Below, in pieces: positions 46,969-57,747 of a DNA stretch of 64,000 nucleotides (positions are counted from its first letter, which is position 1; every line of letters begins with the position of its first letter). The notes under the pieces are model-generated. The model was not told the origin of the DNA, did not search any database, and worked only from the letters and a program-made list of their open reading frames with translations. Origin of the DNA: Aegilops tauschii subsp. strangulata. Its lineage: Eukaryota; Streptophyta; Magnoliopsida; Poales; Poaceae. The stretch spans positions 145,840,885 through 145,904,884 of the forward strand of contig NC_053038.3 of assembly GCF_002575655.3 (NCBI RefSeq), in the 5' to 3' direction. The position numbers and the translations under genes are program-made.

Positions 46969-48494
46969 AAACTAAATTGTTGCAAGAAAGGCTAGATGTT
47001 TGTGCTGAAAATTAAAATGTTCTTAGCCGTACTTGTGAACTTTACAATGAACGGGGTCACTTAACTATCCGATGCAAATTGTTTCATGATCTAATTGTGT
47101 CCAAAAATTGTGATGACTTGATTTCCCTTGCACATTATAATGAACTTAGTTTGCTTGTGGGTTACGAAGAAATGAAACGTATAACTAAGCATCTTCTAGA
47201 ATTTGCCCGTTATAAACTTCTTGATTTTGATATAGAGAAAATTTATATGTATTGTGCGGTGAATTGCAATGAAAATCCTTATATTGCCAATTACATAAAG
47301 ACAAGAAAACAAATAGAAGATGAAGAGAACACTAACGAAAGGGAAGAGACTTCCCAATATCCTCCTATTATATCTTATGATGAATCAGGTAATGAGGAGG
47401 AGCCTTCTATTCAATCAATCTCAAGGAGCTCCAAGAAGAGGATTGAACCCACACTTAATGTGAAGAAGAAAAAGAAAAGACGGAGGAACAAAGGTAAAAA
47501 GGTATCCCTCCCAAATGATGTTGCTCCTATTACTCATTGTGATGATGATAATTGCTATACTATTGGTGCTATCCATACTATTAATGATGAGAGTGATTAT
47601 GCTTATGATATGAAAAGGCCCAAGCTTGGGGATGCTATGTTTGATGAAGATGATGTTTTTGAGAATATATTTGCTGCAATTAATGTTTGTCCCAAGCTTG
47701 GGGATGCTATGTTTAATGAAGATGATATTTTTAGTCTCCCAAGTTTTGATATGCCAATTTATAATGATGATAGCATGCCTTCTACTTATGATGATTATAT
47801 TAATGTAAGTGGGTTTGGAAGAGTGTCAACTTTAGGAAGTAATGATCCCACTATTTTGTAGGATGCTGAATCTTAGTGTGATAATTATGAAAGTGGATTT
47901 GGAGAGGTCATGACTTTATTTAGTAATGATTCCACTATCTTGGAAGAGGTTTCAATTGATTATGATGAGAAGAAAGTTGCTACTTATGATGATTATTGTG
48001 ATGAAACTTATGCTATAAAAAGTACTGATGATTATATTTATAAAACTTCTCATGATTATGAGTACCCTTTCTCTGAACATTACTCTTTTAATGTGGAAAC
48101 AATTTATAATGTTCGAGTTTCTTATGATACTCCCACTATTCCGAATGAGAAGAATTTTGCTTATGTGGAGAGTAGTGAATTTTCTATGCTTGTAGATCAT
48201 GAAAAGAATGCTTTATGTGATAGTTATATTGTTGAATTAATTCATGATGCTACTAAAAATTATTATGAGGGAGGAATATATGCTTGTAGGAATTGCAATA
48301 ATATCAAGTTTCCTCTCTATGTGCTTAAAGTTTGGAAGTTATGCTTGTTTTGCCTTCCTATGCTAGTTGATTATTGTTCCCATAAGTTGTTTGCTCACAA
48401 AATCCCAATGCATAGGAAGTGGGTTAGACTTAAATTTTCTAGTTATATTCTTCATGATGCTCTCTTTATGGTTCAATTCTTATGTCTTATGTGA
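46969..48494 (+). pseudogene. Gag-like ORF of the nested element, zinc-knuckle and Asp-rich part
   Basis: One frame, broken by TAA at 47013, TAG at 47859 and another stop before 47910. At 47034-47074 it reads a decayed zinc knuckle, C-ELY-NERG-H-LTIR-C, with the second Cys changed to Tyr. Then come a helical stretch, a Lys/Arg-rich patch (KKKKKRRRNKGKK), a long Asp/Tyr-rich region holding two copies of PKLGDAMF-EDD-F, and a hydrophobic, Cys/Leu-rich end. The knuckle points to a nucleocapsid role. No pol domain follows. Confidence 0.55.
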
Positions 48495-51359
48495 GCATCA
48501 TTGAAATCATCATGCCTAGCTAGGGCGTTAAACGATAGCGCTTGTTGGGAGACAACCCAATTTTATTTTAGTTATTTTCCTTTTTCTTCTGTTTAGTAAT
48601 GAATAATCCATCTAGCTTCTGTTTAGATGTGGTTTTGTGTTTTAATTAGTGTTTGTGCCAAGTAGAACCTTTGGGATGACTTGGGTGAAGTCTTTACGAT
48701 CATGCTGTAAAAAACAGAAACTTTAGCGCTCACGATATTAGCTAAAACTTTTTACTGGAGAGCTCTATTTAGTTAATTATTTTTGCAGATGATTACTAGA
48801 CAAATTCCTCTGGTCCAACAATTTATTTTAGAATTTTTGGAGTTCCAGAAGTATACGTTTGATTCAGATTACTACAGACTGTTCTGTTTTTGACAGATTC
48901 TGTTTTCTATGTGTTGTTTGCTTATTTTGATGAATCTATGAGTAATATCGGAGGATATGAACCATAGATAAGTTGGAATACAGTATATATTACACCAACA
49001 TGAATTTATAATGAGTTCACAACAGTACCTAAGTGGTGATTTATTTTCTTATACTAACGGAGCTTACGAGTTTTCTGTTAAGTTTTGTGTTGTGAAGTTT
49101 TCAAGTTTTGGGTAAAGATTCGATGGACTATGGAATAAGGAGTAGCAAGAGCCTAAGCTTGGGGATGCCCAAGGCACCCCAAGGTAATATTCAAGGACAA
49201 CCAAGAGCCTAAGATTGGGGATGCCCCGGAAGGCATCCCCTCTTTCATCTTCGTTCATCGGTAACTTTACATGGAGCTATATTTTTATTCACCACATGAT
49301 ATGTGTTTTGCTTGGAGCGTCATTTTATTTTCTTTTGTTTTGCTTGCTGTTTGAATAAAATACCAAGATCTGAAATTCTTAAATGTTAGAGAGTCTTCAC
49401 ATAGTTACATAATTATTCGACTACTCATTGATCTTCACTTATATCTTTTGGAGTAGTCTGTCATTTGCTCTAGTGCTTCACTTACATCCTTTTAGAGCAC
49501 GACGGTAGTTTTATTTTGAAGAAATAGATGAACTCTCATAATTCAATTATATTATTTTGAGAGTCTTTAGAACAGCATGGTAATTTTCTTGGGTTATAAA
49601 ACTAGTCCTAATATGATGGGCATCCAAGAGGGATATAATAAAAACTTCCATATAAAGTGCATTGAATACTATGAGAAGTTTGATTCCTTATGATTGTTTT
49701 GAGATATGAAGATGATGATATTAGAGTCATGATAGTTGAGTGGTTATGAATTTGAGAAATACTTGTGTTAAAGTTTGTGATTCCCGTAGCATGCACGTAT
49801 GGTGAACCGTTATGTGATGAAGTCGGAGCATGATTTATTTATTGATTGTCCTCCTTATGAGTGTCGGTCGGGGACGAGCGATGGTCTTTTTCTACCAATC
49901 TATCGCCCTAGGAGCATGCACGTAGTACTTTGTTTCAATAACTAATAGATTTTTGCAATAAGTATGTGAGTTCTTTATGACCAAGGTTGAGTCCATGGAT
50001 TATACACACTCTCACCCTTCCGCCGTTGGTAGCCTCTCTAATACCACGCACCTTTCGTCGGATCATACACCCGCCATATACCTTCCTCAAAACAGCCACC
50101 ATACCTACCTATTATGGCATTTCCATAGCCATTTTGAGATATATTGCCATGCAACTTTCCACCGTTCCGTTTATTATGACACGCTCCATCATTGTCATAT
50201 TGCTTTGCATGATCATGTAGTTGACATTGTATTTGTGGCAAAGCCACCGTTCATAATTCTTTCATACATGTCACTCATGGGTCATTGCACATCCCGGTAC
50301 ACCGCCGGAGGCTTTCATATAGAGTCATATTTTGTTCTAAGTATCGAGTTGTAATTCTTGTGTTGTAAGTAAATAAAAGTGTGATGATCATCATTATTAG
50401 AGCATTGTCCCAGTGAGGAAAGGATGATGGAGACTATGATTCCCCCACAAGTCGGGATGAGACTCCGGATGAAAAATAGAAAAGAAAAAAAAGAGAAAAA
50501 AAAGAAAATTAAAAAGAGGCCATAAAAAAGGGAGAAAAGGCCCAAAAAATAAAGAAATGAGAGAAAAAGAGAGAAGGGGCAATGCTACTATCCTTTTACC
50601 ACACTTGTGCTTCAAAGTAGCACCATGATCTTCATGATAGAGAGTCCCCTATGTTGTCACTTTCATAAAGTAGTGGGAATCTTTCATTATAGAACTTGGC
50701 TTGTATATTCCAATGATGGGCTTCCCCAAAATTCCCTAGGTCTTCGTGAGCAAGCAAGTTGGATGCACACCCACTTAGTTTCTTTTGTTGAGCTTTCATA
50801 CACTTATAGCTCTAGTGCATCCGTTGCATGGCAATCCCTACTCACTCACGTTGATATCTATTGATGGGCATCTCCATAGCCCGTTGATACACCTAGTTGA
50901 TGTGAGACTATGTTCTCTTTTTTTGTCTCCTCCACAACCACCATTCTATTCCACCTATAGTGCTATGTCCATGGCTCACGCTCATGTATTGGCTGAAGAT
51001 TGAAAAAGTTTGAGAACATCAAAAGTATGAAACAATTGCTTGGCTTGTCATCGGGGTTGTGCATGATTTAAATATTTTGTGTGATGAAGATAGAGCATAG
51101 CCAGACTATATGATTTTGTAGGGATAACTTTCTTTGGCCATGTTATTTTGAGAAGACATGATTGCTGTGTTAGTATGCTTGAAGTATTATTGTTTTCATG
51201 TCAATATTAAACTTTTGTTTTGAATCTTATGGATCTGAATATTCTTGCCACAATAAAGAAGATTATATTGATAAATATGTTAGGTAGCATTCCACATCAA
51301 AAAATTTGTTTTTATCATTTACCTACTCGAGGACGAGCAGGAATTAAGCTTGGGGATGC
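48495..51359 (+). other. Non-coding interior of the nested element
   Basis: About 2.9 kb with no supported gene. It holds two polypurine-tract-like copies (49155-49168 and 49211-49224), a purine-rich run of about 110 bases (50471-50580) made mostly of A and G, and the true polypurine tract AAGCTTGGGGATGC at 51346-51359. Confidence 0.7.
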
Positions 51360-53012
51360 TGATACGTCTCCAACGTATCTATAATTTTTGATTGTTCCAT
51401 GCTATTATATTATCTGTTTTGGATGTTTATGGGCTTTATTTTACACTTCTATAATATTTTTGGGATTAACCTATTAACCCAGAGCCCAGTGCCAGTTCCT
51501 GTTTTTTCCCTTGTTTCAGTGTTTCGAAGAAAAGGAATATCAAACGGAGTCCAAACGGAATGAAACCTTCGGGAGAGTTATTTTTGGAACGAAAGCAATC
51601 TAGGAGACTTGGAGTGTATGTGAGGGAAGCAACAAGGTGGCCATGAGGCAGGGAGGCGCGCCCCCACCCTCGTGGGCCCCTCGTGGCTCCCCTGACCGAC
51701 TTCTTTCGCCTATATATGTCCATATACCCTCAAAACATCGGGGAACAGAATAGATCAGGAGTTCCGCCGCCGCAAGCCTCTGTAGCCACCAAAAACCAAT
51801 CGGGACCCTGTTCCGTCACCCTGCCGGATGGGGGATCCCTCACCGGTGGCCATCTTCATCATCCCGGCGCTCTCCATGATGAGGAGGGAGTAGTTCACCG
51901 TTGGGGCTGAGGGTATGTACCAGTAGCTATGTGTTTGATCTCTCTCTCGTGTTCTTGAGGTGGTACGTATCGCGAGCTTTGCTATTATAGTTGGATATTA
52001 TGATGTTTCTCCCCCTCTACTCTCTTGTAATGGATTGAGTTTTCCCTTTGAAGTTATCTTATCGGATTGAGTCTTTAAGGATTTGAGAACACTTGATGTA
52101 TGTCTTCTCGTGCTTATCTGTGGTGACAATGGGATATCACGTGATCCACTTGATGTATGTTTTGGTGATCAACTTGCGGGTTCCGCCCATGAACCTATGC
52201 ATAGGGGTTGCCACACGTTTTCGTCTTGACTCTCCGGTAGAAACTTTGGGGCACTCTTTGAAGTTCTTTGTGTTGGTTGAATAGATGAATCTGAGATTGT
52301 GTGATGCATATCGTATAATCATACCCTCGAATACTTGAGGTGACAATGGAGCATCTAGGTGACATTAGGGTTTTGGTTGATTTGTGTCTTAAGGTGTTAT
52401 TCTAGTACGAACTCTATGATAGATTGAACGGAAAAAATAGCTTCATGTTATTTTACTACGGACTCTTGAATAGATCGATCTGAAAGAGTAACTTTGAGGT
52501 GGTTTTGTACCCTACCATAATCTCTTCGTTTGTTGCCCGGTATTAGTGACTTCGGAGTGACCCTTTGTTGCATGTTGAAGGATAGTTATATGATCCAATT
52601 ATGTTATTATTGTTGAGAGAACTTGCACTAGTGAAAGTATGAACCCTAGGCCTTGTTTCCTAGCATTACAATACCGTTTACGCTCACTTTTGTCGCTTGT
52701 TACTTTGCTGTTTTTATATTTTCAGATTACAAATACCCATATCTATCATCCATATTGCACTTGTATCACTATCTCTTCGCCGAACTAGTGCACCTCTACA
52801 ATTTACCATTGTATTGGGTGTGTTGGGGACACAAGAGACTCTTTGTTATTTGGTTGGAGGGTTGTTTGAGAGAGACCATCTTCATCCTAAGCCTCCCACG
52901 GATTGATAAACCTTAGGTCATCCACTTGAGGGAAATTTGCTACTGTCCTACAAACCTCTGCACTTGGAGGCCCAACAACGTCTACAAGAAGAAGGTTGTG
53001 TAGTAGACATCA
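51360..53012 (+). repeat. 3' LTR of the nested non-autonomous element
   Basis: It starts TGATACGTCTCC directly after the polypurine tract and ends GTAGACATCA. Confidence 0.88.
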
Positions 53013-53017
53013 CTGGC

Positions 53018-53504
53018 CCGGCTACAGGTAAGGCCTAGGTAGGTTTCTCTCTCTCTGGTTTCAATTTTGTTTCTCCTTTTCTATTTTTGCAGTTTGTTTA
53101 TGATTTAGTTTTAAAACCAAATCAATTTTATAAATCCTAATAATATTCATGAGCACTTTCTGAATATTTTCAGTGGCCCACAAATAGTTCCATCATTATA
53201 TGAGAATTTAAATTATTTATATTGTTTAAATGCCCAAATTCAAATACAATGTGATTTAATTCAAAAATCCAGGAATGACCTAGGAATATGTTCATCATTT
53301 TTGGCAGAGGTTTTCACCTTTATCAGAAATCATGAACATTTTCAAAGGGCATTTTGGGTTCATTGAAAATGATTTTATTTGAGCCTATTTGAATTCATTT
53401 GGTGCTAGGGTTTGGTCATTCCCCATTTCAAGTTTAATTGAAATTTAAACATGACCCAACACAAGATGTTAGCACTAAGCATTACCAGAACTAGGGATGT
53501 GACA
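53018..53504 (-). repeat. 5' LTR of the second long-LTR element, outer part
   Basis: This AT-rich LTR start, read leftward from 53504, matches the first 490 bases of the LTR at 8277. It follows the duplicate CTGGC at 53013-53017. Confidence 0.85.
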
Positions 53505-53752
53505 TCGAGGCCATCATCGACCCCTACTACAGAGACATGAAGGATTCGTGCAACATGGACAAGTGTGCCTGGCACTCGGCCTGGATGAAGAAACTCAAGA
53601 AAGCTCACGTCGTGTACGCAGCCAAGGAGGCGTACATGAGCTACGACATGTACAGGCGGACCGTTGACACGAGGAAGTGCCTCCTTCCCCAAAACGGCCA
53701 GGGATCCAGCCGGAACCAGACCAATAGCAAGCGTCGTCGCAACAATAAGTAG
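53505..53752 (+). pseudogene. 3'-5' exonuclease-like C-terminal relic (RNase D/WRN exonuclease type)
   Basis: The frame is open from the edge of the long-LTR element to TAG at 53750. It reads DPYYRDMKD, then WMKKLKKAHVVYAAKEAYMSYDMYRR, then a basic tail (SKRRRNNK). The YAAKEAY block resembles motif III (Y-x3-D) of DEDDy exonucleases, usually YAA-DAY, but Glu replaces the catalytic Asp. All upstream motifs are missing; the gene was cut by the minus-strand element at 53504. This is the only piece in the window that looks like a host gene, though such genes are often copied within Triticeae repeats. It is not likely to be active. Confidence 0.5.
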
Positions 53753-53924
53753 ATGATTAGATCCTGGTTTCTCCTAGTTTAGTATGCATGTAATTGCTTA
53801 CTTTGGTGTGTGGAAATGTTATGTGTGTAGTCACTTGTGTAACTGTATGCTTAATTTGGTTATGCAATGCTGTCTTTTTAAGTATATATGTTAATGCTCT
53901 GTAGACAGAGCGTAGATGTCGTGC
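53753..53924 (+). other. Possible 3' UTR of the exonuclease-like relic
   Basis: T-rich sequence (TGTGTGTAGTCACTTGTGTAAC and onward) with no ORF, in the style of a plant 3' UTR. Confidence 0.35.
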
Positions 53925-54720
53925 GGACAAAGAAAATCACATCGCGAGTACGACTCCATCAACCGCATTCTTGTAACGCTTCTGCTTAGCGATCTTCAAG
54001 GGTATGAAGATGCACTCCCTCTCCCTCAATCCTAGCATCTCCTAGATTGATCTTGGTGACACGTAGGAATACTTTGAATTATTAGTACGTTCCCCAATAG
54101 TGGCATCATGAGCTAGGTCTATAGGTAGATTCTATGCACGAGTAGAACACAAGTAGTTGTGAGCGATGATTTGTTCAATTTGCTTACCGTTACTAGTCCT
54201 ATCTTGATTCGGTGGCATTGTGGGATGATGAGGCCCGGACCGACGTTACATGTATGCTTACATGAGACAGGTTCCACGGACTGACATGCACTTGTTGCAT
54301 AAGGTGGCTAGAGGGTGTCTGTCTCTCCCACTTTAGTCGGATCGGATTCGATGAAGAGGGTCCTTATGAAGGGTAAATAGCAATTGGCATATCACCATTG
54401 TGGCTTTTGCGTAGGTAAGAAATGTTCTTGCTAGAAATCCATAGCAGCCACGTAAAACATGCAACAACAATTAGAGGACGTCCAACTTGTTTTTGCAGGG
54501 TATGCTATGTGATGTGATATGGCCAAAAGGATGTAATGAATTATATATGAGATGTATGAGATTGATCATGTTCCTGTAATAGGAACCACGACTTGCATGT
54601 CGATGAGTATGACAACCAGCAGGAGTCATAGGAGTTATCTTAATTTATTGTATGACTTGCGTGTCAATGAAAACATCATGTAATTACTTTACTTTATTGC
54701 TAACTGTTAGCCATAGTAGT
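53925..54720 (+). repeat. Copia LTR end and leader relic
   Basis: It is related to 1970-2740 of the large Copia element. The LTR end is ACGTTCCCCAATA at 54099 (CAACA mutated to CAATA), followed by a primer-binding-like GTGGCATCATGAGC and about 620 bases of leader. Both ends are truncated; the right end is cut by the Gypsy LTR at 54721. Confidence 0.75.
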
Positions 54721-55900
54721 TGTCGGTGTACAAAAAGAGGGGCACGCTTTTGTACCCCTTTACCTATGCATGGGCAGTCAGAGCCGCTCCCATGGTCACA
54801 CCAAGCAGAACAGGGGAGGTGGGCCAAGGTAAGACCGAAGCCCAAGATAATCAGAGCAACGCCAAGGCCGAGACCACACGGAGCAGAGGGACGAAGCAGG
54901 CTCCCCCGGCAAGACCCTTGCCAGGGCAGCCTCAGCAGCCCCGGCAAGACCCTTGCCGGGCCAGCTCGCCCCACACCAACAGAGCGAGCCACCCTTGAGC
55001 CCACGGTCCCCAACGCCATCATCCACGTGGGGCCAGGGCTCAGGAAGGCACCTCTGTGGTGGCATGCAGATCTTTGTGAAGACATATTCAAGATCAGATG
55101 AGGATTAGAAGACGACGATCCTCGGCAAGATCCTTGCCGAGGAAGGCCACCAGACCCCCGGCAAGGCCCTTGCCGGGGACGACAGCGCGCCACGGCAAGA
55201 CCCTTGCCGGCCACCCGGCAAGGCCCTCACCAAGGACGCCAGCAGGGCCACCGCGAGGCCCACGCCAACCAAGCTTCCACCGCCGTACACATGCAGCTGC
55301 CAGCCCAACCAGCTGGGCGGGCACCTACGTAGCACCATGCAGCCCCCAGGACAACTCATCGAGCGCCTGCGTGGTGGCATGCAACTCTTCGTGAAGGCTC
55401 CACCACCGCGCCACTTCAGCTGCCTGCCTGCCTACATGGCGCCGCACGCATCGCTGGCCAAGGCGCTTGTCGAAGCAAGGAGGAGCGGCGACGGACGGGA
55501 CAGGCCTCGCCCCCATCCCCGATAAAGCAGGGGGACACCTAAGCTACACATTAAATGTGTCTTGTCCTGTAATACGAGCGATAAGCTCAGGGCACCGTGC
55601 GCCTTTCCACCTCCTGTGTGCCACTGTGGCAGCCCCTTTCGACTATAAAAGGAGGCCCATGGCATACTGGAGAAGGATTCGGCTCTTTCAAACCACGCAC
55701 TCACCACAGCTAGTTCGAGAGCTCAAGAACTCTCTGAAATACACCCACCAAAGCAGGACAAGGGTTTTACGCATCCTCGCGGCCCGAACCTGGGTAAACG
55801 CTCCTCGTGCTGGCTACTGATCCTACTCTTCTTGCAATCCTGCGCCCTGGCAACCGTAGTAGGGATTCTTGTTATCCCATAGGTGTCGTTTCCCCCGACA
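54721..55900 (+). repeat. 5' LTR with palindrome array
   Basis: It is 1180 bp. Six near-palindromes of the type CCGGCAAG-ACC-CTTGCCGG lie at 54906, 54939, 55120, 55156, 55190 and 55214. A TATAAAA box is at 55644-55650. Confidence 0.75.
55644..55650 (+). promoter_or_regulatory. TATA box of the Gypsy-type LTR
   Basis: TATAAAA in CGACTATAAAAGGAGG is a strong plant TATA match, about 250 bases before the LTR end. Confidence 0.7.
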
Positions 55901-55904
55901 TCTT

Positions 55905-55923
55905 TGGCGCGCCAGGTAGGGCG
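55905..55923 (+). other. Primer-binding site
   Basis: TGGCGCGCCAGGTAGGG starts four bases after the LTR end. It is a type frequent in grass Gypsy elements. Confidence 0.7.
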
Positions 55924-55974
55924 CGCAATTGTGAGAATCTGGTCTAGTAGTTAGCCTAGCAGTTCTTCGTCGCC

Positions 55975-56205
55975 ATGGCTCCTAAGAAGAAGACGGCCAC
56001 GGCGATCGGCTCGTTGGGAGCCGAACGGCCCGTGCCGGTGCGGACGAGCAGTGGACCGGTCGCGGACAGAACCCGGGCCACGGCCCGCGAGCACCAGCAT
56101 CTCCCAGGCAGTCGGAGCCTGGCGAGCGGCGTCGTTCGTGCGCCAGACGACCGGCCACCCGTCGCCAGATCCAAAGACGGATCTGGGCCCCCCGCAGGTG
56201 GTGCG
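55975..56205 (+). pseudogene. Start of gag, interrupted by the CACTA element
   Basis: The ATG at 55975 lies 75 bases after the LTR end and opens with MAPKKKTATA, then about 67 residues rich in Arg, Pro and Ala. The frame is cut after 77 codons by the CACTA terminus at 56206 and then runs into transposon sequence. The short LTR-to-ATG distance and the Ala/Pro/Arg-rich N-terminus suit a Gypsy polyprotein start, but no domain is visible. Confidence 0.5.
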
Positions 56206-56694
56206 CACTACAAAAAAAAGACATCCGTGACATTTTGGGCCGAACGAATTTTTTCTGTCATACATATGACACTTCCATGACGATAATTGTGACAAAACCC
56301 GGTATCATCATAGATGTGGTGGGCTCCTACTTCTATGACCAAAATCATGACAGAAAATGGGCTTTTCGTCCTGGGTGGGCTGGAGACGCAGCTGCATGAC
56401 ATTCTTTGGGCCGTCCATGACGGAAAAAACCGTGGTAGAAGCGAGGGCGAGGAAAATTTCGGGGAGTTCCCGGTTAGGGTGGGAGGTCGGGGGCCAAGCG
56501 ATGCGCGTTTCTCTTGTACACGTACGCGCGTGTGTGCGAGGCGTTGGCTCTAACTGAACCCGAGCGAGGCGTTGGGCTCTAACTGAACCCGAGCGATTGC
56601 ACTGCAGGCTACATGTTACTGCACCCGAGTGATCGATCGATGGCTGCTAACTGAAGCCGATCGATGCTGCCTCTGGATGAATAGTGAGCGTTGC

Positions 56695-57065
56695 TTCGGG
56701 GGTTTGGATGAAAAGTTCCCGGTGGGGGTGGATGAACAGGACCCCGTGGTGTTGCCTCTGGATGAACACGACCCCAATCGATCGAGCCGGTTGGGGCTGG
56801 ATGAACAGGACCCCGTGGAGGGCAGGATGAACAGGGCCACCCCGTGGAGGGCAGAATGAACAATAGACGGTGGAGGGCTGGATGAATAGTAGCCCGTGGA
56901 GGGGTGGTTGAACAGGAGCCCGTGGAGAGGGCTTGTTGAACAGTAACCGGTGGTGTAGCATGTGGTGGAGGCTGGATGAACGGGAGCCCGTGGATGAATA
57001 GTCACAGGTGGAGGCTGGAGGAGGTCGACGGTGGATGAACAGTAGCCCATGGAGGCTAGAGGGGG
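56695..57065 (+). repeat. CACTA short repeats, GGATGAACAG type
   Basis: More than ten degenerate copies of GGATGAACAG followed by (G/T)A-CCCGTGGAGG, spaced roughly 30-50 bases apart. CACTA subterminal regions usually carry such transposase-binding repeats. Confidence 0.65.
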
Positions 57066-57100
57066 TCGACGGTGGAGATGAACAGTATCCCGTGGAGTCC

Positions 57101-57370
57101 CGTTTTGCGGTACGCCACACCCCTCCCGATCAACAGGACCCCCGTTTCGACCGTAGCGCTCCAACACAAGTTCGTTTCTTCCGTTTTGCGGTACGCCACA
57201 CCCCTCCCGATCAACAGGACCCCCGTTTCGACCGTAGGAGGTCCGTTTCCTCCATTTTGTGGTACGCCAGACCCCTCTCGATGAACACGATCCCGTTTCA
57301 AACGTGGTCGGTCGAACACAAGGCCGTTTTCTCCGTTATGCGGTACGCCAGGCCTCGTTTCCATCGGCTG
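57101..57370 (+). repeat. CACTA tandem repeats of about 77 bp
   Basis: Four units start at about 57101, 57182, 57254 and 57334. Each contains GCGGTACGCCA, CCCTCCCGAT and a run like CCCGTTTCGACCGT; the fourth is the most diverged. Confidence 0.7.
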
Positions 57371-57747
57371 TTCCGTCCAAGCCCTCCCGATGAACACGAC
57401 GATGCATTCCGTTCCGACCCAGCCGGTTGGCTCCCTATGAACACGACGACGACGCTGTTTCTCCGTTCTGACCCAGCCATGGACACGAGCCCTGGCCGTA
57501 CGTATGCGCGAGTAGGCATTCGAGACCCCGCCCGTATGTACACATACGTGGCCGTATTTTCTTTCTTGCACCCTGGCCGCTGTAGGTACGTGTACATGCT
57601 ACGTGCGTGCCTCTACTGCGACACGTACGCGCCCCTACTACAACACGTGCGCGCCTCTACATCCACCAGTATATATGTACGTACACGTTCGTGACCAGAA
57701 TGACAACGCTATGTACGCTTCGACCAGGTGTGTCCCGACTATCAGGC

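Larger units (their letters stand above)
44793..53012 (+). mobile_element. Non-autonomous LTR retrotransposon with gag-type ORF only
   Basis: It is an 8.2-kb element with LTRs of 1684 and 1653 bp (TGATACGTC...GACATCA). The target duplication CTGGC is exact at 44788-44792 and 53013-53017. The primer-binding site is a TGGCGCCGTTGCCGGGG type, common in Triticeae Gypsy families. The interior has one broken gag-like ORF (46663-48494) and about 2.9 kb of non-coding DNA; no protease, RT or integrase is seen. The LTRs differ by several percent by eye, more than either plus-strand element upstream, so it is an older insertion. The family name is not determined. Confidence 0.88.
38913..53504 (-). mobile_element. 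Second long-LTR (LARD-like) element, minus strand, 3'-truncated
   Basis: It has the same design as 8277-20561 but is diverged and inverted. Its 5' LTR runs from 53504 down to 41260, split by the element at 44793-53012. The interior (41259-38913) matches roughly 12403-14740 of the plus-strand copy. The rest of the interior and the 3' LTR are missing. The outer end is TGTCACATCC, reading leftward from 53504. The base string TCGAG (53505-53509) would be one target duplicate; its partner was lost with the truncation. Confidence 0.85.
54721..56205 (+). mobile_element. Gypsy-type element, 5' part only, cut by CACTA
   Basis: The 5' LTR (54721-55900), primer-binding site and gag start are present; the rest lies beyond the CACTA element and outside the window. 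The LTR has TG...CA ends (TGTCGGTG...CCCCGACA). GTAGT (54716-54720) is the expected left target duplicate. Confidence 0.75.

Noticed and set aside
54652..55524. ORFs on both strands in the palindrome-bearing LTR
   Set aside because: They cross the element boundary at 54721 or follow the GC-rich palindromes; no domain is seen.
57101..57370. Regular short repeats, considered as a CRISPR array
   Set aside because: Eukaryotic transposon context, degenerate units without unique spacers of constant length, no cas genes.
56616..57694. Long ORFs on both strands over the CACTA short repeats
   Set aside because: Tandem repeat translation (DEQDPV, HGLLF and similar), not protein-like.
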